Source: Tritrichomonas musculus (taxonomy: Eukaryota > Parabasalia > Tritrichomonadida > Tritrichomonadidae). Taken from it: 64,000 nucleotides of DNA. Position 1 is the first letter of the stretch; each line of letters starts with the position of its first letter. A model generated the notes under the pieces. That model did no database searches. It saw nothing but the letters and a program-made list of their open reading frames with translations, and was not told the origin of the DNA. Shown in pieces: positions 1 through 10,708 of the stretch. Location of the stretch: the NCBI GenBank assembly GCA_039105265.1, contig JAPFFF010000039.1, forward strand, positions 1,054,001 through 1,118,000, in the 5' to 3' direction. The position numbers and the translations under genes are program-made.

Positions 1-250
1 AAGAGGTTACAACTTTTTTGAATGTTGGTGTAAATAATGATCTGAAAATTTGAAAGAAATAAAAAGTTTAGGAAAATAACTAGTTTATCAATTGAAAATT
101 TTATTGAAAAATTATCAGTCTGTTGAAATGTAAGAGATCATCTTTCGTCAGTCATGTTAAACACTTTTTAATTGAAAAGGAAAGAAAAGAAATCCTTTTA
201 ATTTGTTTTAACAGCTTTCCTTTAGAAAAAAAAATGTGCTTAACACATTC

Positions 251-600
251 ATTGCCCTTCGTAGGTTTTAAAAAATATGTTCTGTTTAAACTTTTTCAAT
301 AAAATAGACCAAGAAAAAAAATCAATTACGTTTTACGATTACGTCTACGAGAAAATAATTAGAATACTACTTTTTTAGAAAAAGTTAATAAAAAGTTGTA
401 TTTGAAAAATATAGATATTTATCTTTAAATATAAATATTTTATCCTTTCAAATTTGAGAGCTCTAGCTTAGAGGTTAAATTAATTTGATTACAAAGTATT
501 GAGTTCGAAACAAAACCTCTTTGCTTTTTTTTTTTATTTATATTATGTAATTACTTTTCATTTCTGCAATTTTTACATTTTAATACGTCTTTTCATTGAA
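251..600 (+). repeat. ~350-bp dispersed repeat with tRNA-like Pol III boxes, copy 1
   Basis: This segment matches 17815-18166 in inverted orientation over about 350 bp with few differences. Both copies hold an A-box-like TAGCTTAGAGG (about 470) and a B-box-like GTTCGAAAC (about 508), 28 bases apart, which is the spacing of a tRNA gene's internal promoter. The acceptor, D and T stems do not pair well, so this is not a working tRNA. A tRNA-derived (SINE-like) repeat is the best guess. I see no clear target duplication around the pair as a unit. The left copy alone is flanked by the near-repeat CATTCAT (before 258 and after about 637), so it may be its own small element. Confidence 0.55.
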
Positions 601-3600
601 TTTTATAAAATTGCAATTACGTCCGAAGGGTAACGCATTCATATATTCATTTATATAACATGAGTATACTTACTTTTAGCACATTTATAATATTATAATT
701 GTTTTTGATTTTATATATTCATTTATATAATTTTTTGTAATTAAAATACAATTAAAATACGTATATATATCTAATATATCGTTTTCAAATGATTTAATGC
801 TTTGAATTTGGTAAAAATACTTGATTTAAAACAGATTATATCTCAGTTTTTTAGTATTAATATTAAATTTTGATCAGTTAATTCTTGTTTAATTTGTAGG
901 TAATCATTTAATCTATCTTGAATTTTTTTGAAAATAAAAATAGACTTGTTATTCTCCGATTCTCGAGATCGATAATTGATTGACTTTTTGATATCGATAC
1001 ATAAATATGCACAGATTCTCGAGATCGATTTCAGAGATCGAGATTTTTTTTTCTCTGCTTTTGATATCAGAATTTTCAATTAAACTTTTTGATAAAAATA
1101 TGATCGTAATTTAATCTCAAATATTTCATAAAAAAGAATGTATTTTTTTTGATTTTAATCTTAAAATAAACATCAATGCATTATATTATATATTTTAAAA
1201 TATTATAAAATCACAAATACAAATTATAAAAAAAGATAAATCTGTTTGAGATCTCGAGATCTCGGTAATTGATATCAAGTTTACAATTGTTTTTATATCA
1301 CATTTCATATCTGATATCTTGATAATCGATAATCTCGATATCAGATTTTCAAACTGATAATCGAGTATCAGATGCAAAAAAGTGACGTTTTTGATATCGA
1401 TTCTCAAAATAACAAGTCTAATTAAAAATCTCTCATTTTCATCATTTGTCCTTAATCAAATTGAAAAGCAATATTTTTATACATTTACAAGTATATTATT
1501 TTTAAATGAAATAAAATTTTGAATAGGGGTTTTTCGAAAACAATATAAATTATCAGAAAAAAGTTGATTTTTTGGATACATTTTTGTGAATTTATTTGGC
1601 TGGAAGATCAAAAATCATTCAAAACGTTTTCCGAAAAAACTACTTTTTTCGGGAAAACTTAATTTTTTTAGCAAAAAGTATTTTTTTCGAAAATTCCCTA
1701 ATATATATTGACTATATAATGCCAAAAAATGAAAACAACGAGAAAAAATTGACTATTCAATTAATTGATCTTCATAAACTTCAGAAAAACAAACTTTTTA
1801 AAAATAAAATTTCCTTTATTTGCATCTACTCTTCCTTCATTTAAATTTTCAGAAATTGATCAGTCTGGTGAAAAAAAAAACTGTTGTTTTTCATTTTCTA
1901 TGAGTTTTTTTCATTGAAAAGTTTAAAATACAGCATTACAAAACAGAAGGAAATGCATTTATTTAAAAAGATATCAAATTGCCTATTTTTTGGATTAATT
2001 TTAAAAAAAGTGTACACTTTTGTGAGGAGACATCAAAAAGTGGAAAAAAACTCAGAAAAAAAAAAAAAATAATCTTAAAATAAAATCTGAATATAATAAA
2101 ATCTTTTTATATTTTTTCATGATTGTTTCCAAGGCTACATGCAGTCTAGCGGACGTTCAACGAATCTGAAAGAAGTGAAGCATAATCAAACATTATTAAA
2201 AAAAATTATTTTTTCTGTGAATTTTCCACTTTTTGTTTTTTTCTCCCTCAAAAGTACAATTGCCATATCTTAAAAATCCTCTTAATGCTCACAAAATCTT
2301 CTAAGTGTGTTTGAATGTTGTATTCAATATTTTTGAGAGGCAAATGAGAATTCATTGAAACGGCTTAACTTTTTCATAAGAAAATAGATTTTCATATCAT
2401 GCTAATAATATTTTATGATGGCGTACAATATCATTGAAAGCATTGTGTAATTTCTTTTAGTTTATTTAAAAATATTGAGTTTTTTAATGTTTTCAATAAG
2501 TTTAGAAAAAAGAAAAAAAAAAAAAAAAAAATTGTTGAGACTTCCAACAACAACAACAATAAGTATAGTCCACTCCAAATTCGTTGAACAAAATTCAATT
2601 AATCTCTCAAAAATAGTAATTTTATTATTTCAATTTTTTTCCACTTTTTCATTGATAGTATTTCAAAGAATATGGAGTAATTCATAAAGTTTAATTTATC
2701 ATATTAGTTGAAGCTCCAACCATGAAAAAATGGAAAAGTTTGTTGTTTTTGATGTCGATAATGAATGGTAGCATTATATCTTTTCCTTTGGGCTTTAAAA
2801 TGCAATTTATGGTAAAGAATTCATAGATTCATTGCTTCACAATTTTAATAATAAAAAAAAATGGCTGCTGTTCATTTTGAAAACTTTTATTCAATTTATT
2901 CAAACGAATTCAGAGTAGACTATATATATGAAATATATATGTCATATTAGTTGCAACGATATAACTTAAATGTAAAAAAAAAAAAAATCAAGAAGGATTT
3001 AATTGGTAAAGTTCAGCTATTTTTTTACAACAATATTAATGAATTATATGAATATAAATGACTTGTATAGAAATATTTTTGAGTTATATATATTTATGAA
3101 TGACTTGCGCATTAAAAGCATGTGTTATCTATTAATGAATTCAAAAGCTTTCATAATTAACTTTTGGAATAAACTTAGCTCTTTTTATTCAATAGATAAA
3201 ATTTTATTGAAAAATATATAGTCTGTGATGGTTTTTTATATCACATGTCGTTTGTTTATAAGTAGTGTCTTTAGTGGATAACTCAATATGTTTAGTGTAT
3301 AACTTCATTTATATATGTATCTAAAAAAATATAAGTTATATTTGAACAATAGAGCCTGATAATGCAACTTATTTATATCAATTATAGTAAATAAAATTAT
3401 TAGTAGATTAGTTATTGCCAGATTATGTTATTTGACATTTTATAAATTAGTTATACGATTAATAGATTAGTTATACCGTGTATTTATTATATATCGCCTT
3501 CAATTTTAGCTGTTTATAGACGTCTCTAGTGCATTTTTTAGTTAAGACGAGACATAAAGAAAGTAAAATAAACAAAAAAAAAGCAAAATAGAAATATCCT

Positions 3601-5322
3601 TTACTTATGCTCGACTGAGCTCTTAAAGACTGCCTTGTACCTGGTACTTGAAATCTGAGTTTGAGCTTGATTTGAGATAATCCTGACTTGAACTTGCTGG
3701 GAATGCCAGTTTTGACTCCGGTGATGTTCAATCGCGTTTTGCTTGTTCCAATTTGAGTTTTTGTTGGGTTTCCACTTCAATTTGATTGGAGAACAGTTTG
3801 GAAAGGAACTTTTGGTTTGGAATTTTGGGATAAAAATTGTTGTTTGAAGCTGAAATCTGGACCAGATTGCTCTGCGTTTGTTGGAGAAAGACTTTTATTA
3901 TTTTTTTTTTTTGACTAATCAAAAGTAGGTAATAATGAAAACGGCTCACAATTTATTCAAAAAGATCGATTGCAATACATTTTCTATATATCATAAACTG
4001 TGATAGCTCTTGGTAGATTCAATGGATTCAATGGATACATTGAACAAATTCTGTTGTAGTATTCAAATTTTAAATCAGTTTTCAAAAAAACTATAAATAA
4101 GATGGTTGCGTTATGAAGATTTTTTTTCATAATTTAAAAATTATAATCAATTTTATAAATAAAAAAAAATAAATAAAAATTACATTATTATTGAATATGA
4201 ATTGTGAAATGAAAAAATGTAAAATTTGGACAACGAGAAATTAAATTATGGAATATTTATTAGTAACTAATTTCAAAAGAGATAAAATGCGAAATGCATT
4301 CAAATTAAATCAATAAAAAAAATGGATGATTATAATGAAGATATATTGAGATGAATGGGAAATAGAAAGGAAAGTGTCCTTGAAGGTCACCCCCTTCCTT
4401 TTTTTCTCCATAAATCCATCCTTTTTAAACTCCCCCGAGACTCATTGCCGAAATAATTAAGGTAAAATTTCTTTTATTATCGTTTTGAAACTTGTATTTG
4501 TTTGTTTTGCTGTTTGAATCTGTTTTATCTTTCTATTATGTCTGCTTATAAAGCATTTTGGGCGCTCTTTTTATTTGCCCATATTTTATATTTAATATTC
4601 AATTCAGGCGTTGAAATAATTTGTTTCAATGGTTTATTTTTTTATTATTTCCTATTTCTATCAAAATTATTAAAAGTTCGTTTACATTTAAGTCTTGTTT
4701 TTGCCTAAATGTAAAATATTATTTTATTAATACTATTCAAAAAGTGGAATTATAAAGACTCAATTTTTAGTTTTTCTTTATTTTTACGGTCATAGCAGCT
4801 TGATATAAGCACCATATTTTATTTATATTATTAGTATGCTAAAAATTAATCATTATTGGCAGAGTTTTTGATTAATCTGTTTCAGCAAGAATGATAAAAA
4901 AGAAATAATTTTTGATAGAGATAATGTAAATATAAAAAACCGAAAACATTTATCGCAAATAAACATGTGGTTTCATTGAAATTGTTTGAAATATTGAATA
5001 TTTTATTTTTTACTCCCGATAATTTAAAAAAGGTTTAAAGGCGAAATTTTACCGAAAATATTTTCGTACAACGTTTGATTTGTTTAATTTTTCGTCCGTT
5101 TACTAATAAAATTAATTGTTTTTTACTGAGATAAATAAATTCTTTATTCGTTTTGCATAAAAATAAGTCAAAAAAATGCGTAAAATTCAAACCAATTTCT
5201 TTTGAAAAATTGAATGAAACCGTTCTCCGGGAAAAATTAAAAAATCCGTTTATTTAAATTCAATTCAATTTTTTTGAATTCACATTTTTCTTGATCAAGA
5301 CAACAAAAAAGCACCACGTCTT
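601..5322. other. Long A/T-rich non-genic stretch
   Basis: No recognisable gene. Short open stretches exist, but they are low-complexity F/K/N/I-rich and lack start context. A weak patch on the reverse strand at 3471-3949 reads as two overlapping Q-rich frames and could be a decayed gene, but I cannot name it. A slightly GC-richer patch lies at 4370-4450. A palindromic GATATCGAT-rich repeat sits at 950-1424 and is listed separately. Confidence 0.6.
1246..1424 (+). repeat. GATATCGATAATC-rich dispersed repeat, copy 1
   Basis: Dense palindromic motifs (CTCGAGATC, GATATCGAT, GATAATCGA) are followed by the end motif TGATATCGATTCTCAAAA and then AACAAGTCTAATT. The same end motif occurs at 17565-17600 in direct orientation. 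An inverted, diverged copy lies at 11471-11592. A further cluster of the same short motifs sits just upstream at 950-1060. Nature unknown; probably the remains of a small non-coding element. Confidence 0.45.
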
Positions 5323-5328
5323 TCACTA
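5323..5328 (+). promoter_or_regulatory. Initiator-like element (TCACTA) abutting the start codon
   Basis: TCACTA lies directly before ATG at 5329. Known trichomonad core promoters use an initiator, TCA+1YTWYTCATTA-like, within about 20 bases of the start codon. The match and spacing support 5329 as the true start. Confidence 0.4.
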
Positions 5329-6483
5329 ATGGAGTCCCAAATCTATATCGAATTGAAAAAGGCATTGCACCAGAGCCTTCTTGAGTTCATTGACGGCCAA
5401 GAAAGGGAAGAAGAAGAAAGCTACACAAACCTTGTCGCCCAAATCAAAGAACAGAAGATAGCAGAGGACAAAAATGAGTTAAAGTCAGTTCTTTACCTGA
5501 TATTAAGAGTGTCCAATAACTATCATCGCACAACCGACTTTTTCAGCAAGATTGAAACAATTTTGCTTTTGCTTCAAAAACCTCTCAAAAAGTTCCTCTC
5601 AAATTATGAAGTTTTCGAAATTTTTCGAAACAATAAAAGACTCATTCTGTTTCTCCTTGATATAAACGTTTTACAAATGGATCAAATGATTGCTAAAAGA
5701 ATGCTAGAAAAAGATTATTTGGATCAGAACTACCCTCAATATTTTTACCCGGAAATTAAAAAGTTCATTGACAAAAAAAACGCCGGAATGATCTCAACTG
5801 AAATGACTGATGACTTCGATGAAATGAGAAAGATTGGGGAAAATAATGATGAATTATACCAGATGATAAAAAATGATTCAATTGAAGAATTCATTACTTT
5901 TGTTAACAAAAAGTTTCTCCCACTTTCCAGTCTAATTGATCCCTCAATTTTTGAGACAAACTGTTTTTTACTCAAGAACAAAAAGTTAAATTTAATCGAA
6001 CATGCTGCCTTTTTTGGGTCAATCCAAATATTCAAGTATTTGCACATAAATGGTGTCGAATTGAAACCGTCAATTTGGATTCAGGCCATTCACGGCAACA
6101 ACCCTGAAGTGATCAACTATATTCAAGAGAAAAATGTTGTTCCAGAAGACCAGTCATATGAAGAATGTCTTAAAGAAGCCGTCAAATGTCACCACAATGA
6201 TATTGTTGTTTACATTCTAGATTATCTATTAGATAAAAAAGTGGAAACAGTAAATCGTCACAAGAAATACAACAAAAACTTGCTCGTCTACTGTTTTCAT
6301 TATCGCAACTACATCAGTTTTCCAAGCAGGTTTCAAAACAACAGATTTCTCTTCCATTATGCATGCGAGTATGACTACTTTTACATTGTCAAAAGTCTAT
6401 TAAATGACAAAAAAATGAACTTGAATGGCAAAATAATTAACAACATATTTTTAATTGGATTATCATTTAGAATTTTTTTATAA
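5329..6483 (+). CDS. DUF3447/ankyrin-type protein, N-terminal half of a BspA-LRR gene
   Basis: The reading frame of 384 residues matches the trichomonad DUF3447/ankyrin architecture. It has an N-terminal helical domain (residues 1-150, with the typical IFRNNKRLILFLL segment at about 100-112). A central part follows (KIGENNDELYQMIKNDSIEEFI, then LIEHAAFFGSIQIFKYL). Degenerate ankyrin-like units come last (IHGNNPEVINYIQE, EAVKCHHNDIVVYIL, HYACEYDYFYIVKSLL). The frame runs into A/T-rich sequence after residue ~370 and stops at 6481-6483. An ankyrin unit resumes at 6619 and leads into the LRR half, so this is probably the first half of a single gene broken by 6435-6615. Family role: cytoplasmic protein-protein interaction; the exact function is unknown. 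Confidence 0.75.
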   Translation: MESQIYIELKKALHQSLLEFIDGQEREEEESYTNLVAQIKEQKIAEDKNELKSVLYLILRVSNNYHRTTDFFSKIETILLLLQKPLKKFLSNYEVFEIFRNNKRLILFLLDINVLQMDQMIAKRMLEKDYLDQNYPQYFYPEIKKFIDKKNAGMISTEMTDDFDEMRKIGENNDELYQMIKNDSIEEFITFVNKKFLPLSSLIDPSIFETNCFLLKNKKLNLIEHAAFFGSIQIFKYLHINGVELKPSIWIQAIHGNNPEVINYIQEKNVVPEDQSYEECLKEAVKCHHNDIVVYILDYLLDKKVETVNRHKKYNKNLLVYCFHYRNYISFPSRFQNNRFLFHYACEYDYFYIVKSLLNDKKMNLNGKIINNIFLIGLSFRIFL

Positions 6484-6615
6484 AATTCAATAAAATTTAG
6501 TGTTTTTAATAACATTTCAAAAAATTAAAAGCATTCAAATAAAATTTCAAAATAAAAATTTTATTAATGAAATTTTATTTTGTTTGATTTTAATGATATT
6601 TTAAATTGATACAAT
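6435..6615 (+). other. A/T-rich interruption between ankyrin and LRR halves
   Basis: About 180 bp separate the codons for NLNGKIINN from those for NYTPLRLAAKNN, which would be adjacent in an uninterrupted ankyrin repeat. The stretch holds in-frame stops and a strong A/T hairpin (about 6537-6580). It lacks the trichomonad intron signals (a GTATGT-like donor, an ACTAACACACAG-like acceptor) and has no AG just before the resumed frame. The reverse-strand paralogue is interrupted at the same protein position (about 9015-9195). Confidence 0.5.
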
Positions 6616-8061
6616 TTTAATTATACACCTTTACGTTTAGCAGCAAAAAATAATCACCAAGAAATTATAAATTGTCTATTGGAACAAGAAGAAATTGAAG
6701 TTAGTAAAAACTCGTTCAAAAACTGCGAAAAATTGACCAAAATTGAAATTCCGTCGATGAATGAAGATGACAGATTTGTTTTTTGCGGTTGTTCATTATT
6801 ATCGCAAGTTTCTCTTCCTTTCTCTCTAAAAGCAATTGATATATGTGCGTTCTTTTGTTGTTCCTCGTTGAAAGAAATCACGATTCCTTCATCTGTCACC
6901 GAAATATGGGAATATGCATTCAGAAAGTGCTTCTCTTTAACTTCGATTTCATTTCCTTCTTCATTAAAGAGGATCGGCAAGTATGCATTCAGTGAGTGTT
7001 CATCCTTGCCACAAATAATAATACCAGAAGGTGTAACACAAATTGAAGAATATGCTTTTGAAGGATGTGTTTTATTGAAGTTTGTTTCAATTCCTTCATC
7101 GGTAACCGAAATTGATGACTTCACTTTTGACAAGTGCATTTCTTTGATTGATGTTTCATTGCCTCCTTCGTTGGACCGAATCGGCAAGTATGCCTTCAAT
7201 GAATGCTCGTCTTTAGAGCAGATGTTGATCCCTTCAAACGTTGCCGAAATTGAAGATTACACGTTTGGAAAGTGCACATCGTTGGCTCGTGTTTCAATCC
7301 CATCTTCAGTGACGAGAATCAGCAAGTATGCGTTCTATCGTTGTTCAGCGTTAGAAGAAGTAGCGTTCCCAACTTCACTGGCAAGCATTGGAAAGTTTGC
7401 CTTTTATGATTGCAGCTCGTTGACTCGAATATTGATTCCTTCTTCAGTCACGTCGATCGGCAAAAGCGCCTTTCGAAACTGCAAATCAGCCCAACAAATT
7501 GAAATTTCTAGCTCCGTTAAAGTGATCAAAGAGTACACATTCAGTTCGTGCACTTCATTGAAAGAACTCAAGATCCCTTCTTCAGTGACATGCATTGATG
7601 AATGCGCTTTTTCTGAGTGCTCTTCAATGGCTCAGCTAGTTCTTCCTCAATCATTAAACATTATTAAGAAGAATGCGTTCAAGAAATGCAGATCGTTGGT
7701 TAAATTGTCACTCCCGCTTTCTGTCGATGAGATAAATGAAGGCGCCTTCAGCTTCTGTTGTTCTTTGAAACAGGTCACTTTTCCAGCTTTACTCGAAACA
7801 ATTGGCAACTATGCATTCTGTTATTGCTCTTCTTTATCCGATATCTCGATTCCGCTGTCATTGACTTCAATCGGAGAAGGCGCATTTTCAAATTGCGGGT
7901 CACTAAAATCAATTTCAATTCCAGGCTCGCTACAGAAAATTGGAAACAATGCATTTGATCAATGCAGGTCACTGGAAGAAATCATCATTCCTCCCTCATT
8001 ATCAAAGTATTCTCGATTGGCCTTTCCTCAAACTATAAGAATAGTATATGAATACTATTAA
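6610..8061 (+). CDS. BspA-like leucine-rich repeat region (second half of the gene)
   Basis: The frame is open from 6610, with no ATG at its beginning. It starts with an ankyrin-type motif (YTPLRLAAKNNHQEIINCLL) and continues into about 18-19 repeats of ~23 residues with the LRR_5/BspA consensus: a CxSL, then xxIxIPSSVTxIGxxAFxxC. The last repeat ends near LSKYSRLAFP, followed by a short tail. No signal peptide or transmembrane segment is visible, so this is likely a cytoplasmic or non-classical BspA protein. Trichomonads carry hundreds of such genes, some of them surface adhesins. The lack of a start codon supports a single gene with 5329-6483 rather than an independent one. Confidence 0.75.
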   Translation, partial: YNFNYTPLRLAAKNNHQEIINCLLEQEEIEVSKNSFKNCEKLTKIEIPSMNEDDRFVFCGCSLLSQVSLPFSLKAIDICAFFCCSSLKEITIPSSVTEIWEYAFRKCFSLTSISFPSSLKRIGKYAFSECSSLPQIIIPEGVTQIEEYAFEGCVLLKFVSIPSSVTEIDDFTFDKCISLIDVSLPPSLDRIGKYAFNECSSLEQMLIPSNVAEIEDYTFGKCTSLARVSIPSSVTRISKYAFYRCSALEEVAFPTSLASIGKFAFYDCSSLTRILIPSSVTSIGKSAFRNCKSAQQIEISSSVKVIKEYTFSSCTSLKELKIPSSVTCIDECAFSECSSMAQLVLPQSLNIIKKNAFKKCRSLVKLSLPLSVDEINEGAFSFCCSLKQVTFPALLETIGNYAFCYCSSLSDISIPLSLTSIGEGAFSNCGSLKSISIPGSLQKIGNNAFDQCRSLEEIIIPPSLSKYSRLAFPQTIRIVYEYY

Positions 8062-8458
8062 ATAGTTCTCTAAATCAACTTTACAATCACATTATTGACT
8101 AAAAAAAAACTAAATAAATAAATGAAAAATTTAAAAAAAAAGAATTCAATTCTTTATTTATTTAATGAAAAAAAAAAAAGAATAACATTTATTAAATAAA
8201 ACTTCTAATGATAGTATTTATAATATTTAACACCAACAACAACTACTTGTTCTATTTAAAGTCAATATTTTAGCATTATTCAGTTCAAAAAAAAAAAAAA
8301 AAAGAAAAAAGAAAAATTTTAAAAAAAAAATTTTTATTGAAAACTTTTGAATCAACTTTTTTTTCAAAATTTTTAAAAAAGTGCCAAACTCAAAATCTCA
8401 AAAAAAAAAAAATAAATAATTAAATTTTTGTTTTTACTGATTCATTAATTGTAAAAAC
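8062..8458. other. Convergent intergenic spacer, A/T homopolymer-rich
   Basis: Sits between the 3' ends of the two tail-to-tail BspA genes. It contains only A runs and mixed A/T and no open frame of note. A few AATAAA-like hexamers are possible poly(A) signals for either gene. Confidence 0.5.
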
Positions 8459-9025
8459 TTAAAATAAAGTAACTCTGACGTTTGAATCAATTCCAAGATT
8501 TTTTGCATCAATGTTTGCCTTCATTTTAATTTCCGCCAACGAGGAGCATCTATTGAATGCGTTATCGCCAATGACGGTTACAGACGAAGGTATTGAAATC
8601 TGTCTCAAAGATGAGCATCCGTAGAATGCAAACTCGCCGATTTCGGTGATAGACGATGGAATTTCAACGTTTTGTAACGATGTGCATTCACTGAATGTGT
8701 GTGACTCAATTTTTGTGACAAAATGAGGGATTGAAACCTTCACCAATGACGCGCACTTTCCGAATGCGCAAGTGCCGATTTGTGTGACAGAAGGAGGGAT
8801 TGACACTTCGGTCAAAGAAGAGCACTCGTAAAAGGCGCTCTCGCCGATAGCTGATATAGAAGGAGGTATTGAAATGTGTGTCAATTTTTTGCATCCTTTG
8901 AACATTCTCGTCTCAATAGTCGCACCGTCTTGAGCGAGCAAGAGCTGAAGAATTTCAATGTTATTTTTAGAAGCAGCAAGATGGAATAATGAAATATTAA
9001 AAAAATAAATAACCGTTAATTTCAT
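8459..9025 (-). CDS. BspA-like LRR region, second half of the reverse-strand paralogue
   Basis: The frame of 188 residues has an ankyrin-type motif near its start (LFHLAASKNNIEILQLLL, about residues 14-31). About six BspA/LRR_5 repeats follow (FKGCKKLTHISIPPSISAIG, FYECSSLTEVSIPPSV and so on). It ends after AEIKMKANIDAKNLGIDSNVRVTLF, the typical closing segment of this family. It has far fewer repeats than the forward paralogue at 6610-8061. The ATG at 9025 lies in A/T-rich filler, so it is probably not the real start; the region continues from the gene half at 10344-9052. Confidence 0.7.
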   Translation of the reverse strand: MKLTVIYFFNISLFHLAASKNNIEILQLLLAQDGATIETRMFKGCKKLTHISIPPSISAIGESAFYECSSLTEVSIPPSVTQIGTCAFGKCASLVKVSIPHFVTKIESHTFSECTSLQNVEIPSSITEIGEFAFYGCSSLRQISIPSSVTVIGDNAFNRCSSLAEIKMKANIDAKNLGIDSNVRVTLF

Positions 9026-9051
9026 TCAAAAAATTGAATAGAAAAATTGTA

Positions 9052-10344
9052 TTAAAAAAAATTTGAAAAGAAATTCCATTCAAAAAATTGAATGCATTGA
9101 ATTATATTAAAAAAAAAAATTATTGAAACTTGATTAATTAAAAAAAAATTATGATTTAAAATGATTTTTGTATTAATATAAATTTCTTTTGTTAATAAGA
9201 AAAGTTTAACAAGTTTGATGTAATTGAATTGACAAGCGTAAAAAAATTCAAATTTTTTGTTGTCATTTGAAATGAACTTATAATTGAAAAAGTGGAAAGC
9301 ATAAGCAAGAGGATTATTATAGAACGTGTCATGATTGATCTCTTCCTTTCTAACGTACTTCTTCATTATATGCTCAGCCATCTCAGTGTGGTGGCACTTG
9401 ATTGCTTCCTCGAGGCACTTCAAATACGATGCGTCTTCAGGAAGTACGTTATTTTCCTCAAGAAGGTGAATTAAACCGTTATTTTCGCCATGAATAGAAT
9501 AGAGCCACAATGATGATGTCATTTCAATGTTGTTCGTTATTAAGCATTGAAAAATTTTCAATGATCCACAGAATGCTGAGTATTCAAAAATTGTGGGCTC
9601 TTTTTTCAATAAAAACGAATTTGTCTCAAAAAGTGAAGGTTGTATCTTACTTGTCAACGATATGTTGTTTTCATTGACATGTGATATGAAATCTTCAACA
9701 ATGTCTTTTCTTATTAATTCGCAGAGAAAAGTGTCATTTTCACCAATTTTCCTTTTCATCAAAAAAGTGTCACTTTTATAGTCTTGATTTTGGCTTCTCA
9801 ATTCTTTTTCAATTGATTCTGAATCTTCTTTTTTGAGATGCTCTTTTATTTCTGGGAAAAAGTAGAGACGATATGAAGTGTCACTTTTACGGTAAATGAA
9901 GTTAGTGATGCCTTCGTCAATTTCAATAAACTTTTTTTCAATAAGAAAAAGTAGAAGTCGCTTGTTGATCTTGAAAATGTTGAAGATCTCGGAATTGGTT
10001 AAGTTTTTCTTGATGTCTGGCTCGAAATGAAGAAGTATTTGCTCGAATTTGCCAAAAAATGCTGGATTGCGACGATGATTATTTGAAATCTTGGCGATTA
10101 AATAAAGAAGTTCTTGTAATTCTTCTTTGATTTCTCGAATTTCTCGAAATTTTTGTATTTCTAAAAAATTGATCATTTTTATGTCTTCTTTTAAACCTTT
10201 TTTATCATCTTTTTTATCATCTTTCTTATCTTCTTTTTTGTCATCCTTTTTCTCTTCTTTTTGGTAATCTTTTCCACTCTCGATAAATCTAAGAAGATGC
10301 TCTTGAAGTTCTTGTTTTTGATTAAGATATTCTTGAATTTCCAT
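9052..10344 (-). CDS. DUF3447/ankyrin-type protein, N-terminal half of a BspA-LRR gene
   Basis: Paralogue of 5329-6483 with the same layout. It has an N-terminal helical domain carrying a lysine/aspartate-rich insert (residues ~30-50, a run of KKDDKKDDKK type). The conserved FNIFKINKRLLLFLIEKK segment follows, then ERKIGEND-like and ENDTFLCELI motifs. Ankyrin-like units (IHGENNGLIHLLEENNVLPE, EAIKCHHTEMAEHIM, YACQFNYIKLVKLFLL) come next. After INTKIIL the frame runs into F/I/N-rich translated A/T sequence and stops at 9052. The ATG at 10344 is preceded by an initiator-like TCATTA. Confidence 0.75.
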   Translation of the reverse strand: MEIQEYLNQKQELQEHLLRFIESGKDYQKEEKKDDKKEDKKDDKKDDKKGLKEDIKMINFLEIQKFREIREIKEELQELLYLIAKISNNHRRNPAFFGKFEQILLHFEPDIKKNLTNSEIFNIFKINKRLLLFLIEKKFIEIDEGITNFIYRKSDTSYRLYFFPEIKEHLKKEDSESIEKELRSQNQDYKSDTFLMKRKIGENDTFLCELIRKDIVEDFISHVNENNISLTSKIQPSLFETNSFLLKKEPTIFEYSAFCGSLKIFQCLITNNIEMTSSLWLYSIHGENNGLIHLLEENNVLPEDASYLKCLEEAIKCHHTEMAEHIMKKYVRKEEINHDTFYNNPLAYAFHFFNYKFISNDNKKFEFFYACQFNYIKLVKLFLLTKEIYINTKIILNHNFFLINQVSIIFFFNIIQCIQFFEWNFFSNFF

Positions 10345-10345
10345 T

Positions 10346-10351
10346 TAATGA
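10346..10351 (-). promoter_or_regulatory. Initiator-like TCATTA upstream of the reverse BspA gene
   Basis: On the reverse strand TCATTA lies directly before the ATG at 10344, at the short spacing typical of trichomonad transcription starts. It supports this start codon. Confidence 0.4.
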
Positions 10352-10708
10352 AAATCGAATGACATGTTAAATGAAAAATATCGATAAAAAAAACGATAAA
10401 TATAAATTTACCTAAAATGTTTGCTTCATATCTTCTTATATTAGAATACTTTTTATTTTGTAAACATGAATTTTCAATCAAAATTGACTAATTATAATAT
10501 AATTTTTGTATTTAAGTTTTTTTAGCATATCATTTATGAAATTCGAATGCACCAAAAATTGAAAAGTTATTTCTCTGTTCTTTGATGAATGTTAATACAA
10601 ATTACAATAAAATAGTTGAAATGATAACTTTTTTCTTTGTTTCATTCTTCCACTTTTCTAATTTCAAATTGATTAAATAATAAAAAAAAAAATATTTTTT
10701 GTTGTTAA

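Noticed and set aside
468-525. A functional tRNA gene
   Set aside because: A- and B-box-like motifs are present at the right spacing, but the acceptor, D and T stems do not pair.
3471-3949. Reverse-strand Q-rich gene in two overlapping frames
   Set aside because: It may be a decayed gene, but neither frame shows a recognisable motif. It is mentioned only within the non-genic stretch.
6435-6615. A canonical trichomonad intron in the BspA gene
   Set aside because: I found no GTATGT-like donor or ACTAACACACAG-like acceptor, and there is no AG just before the resumed frame.
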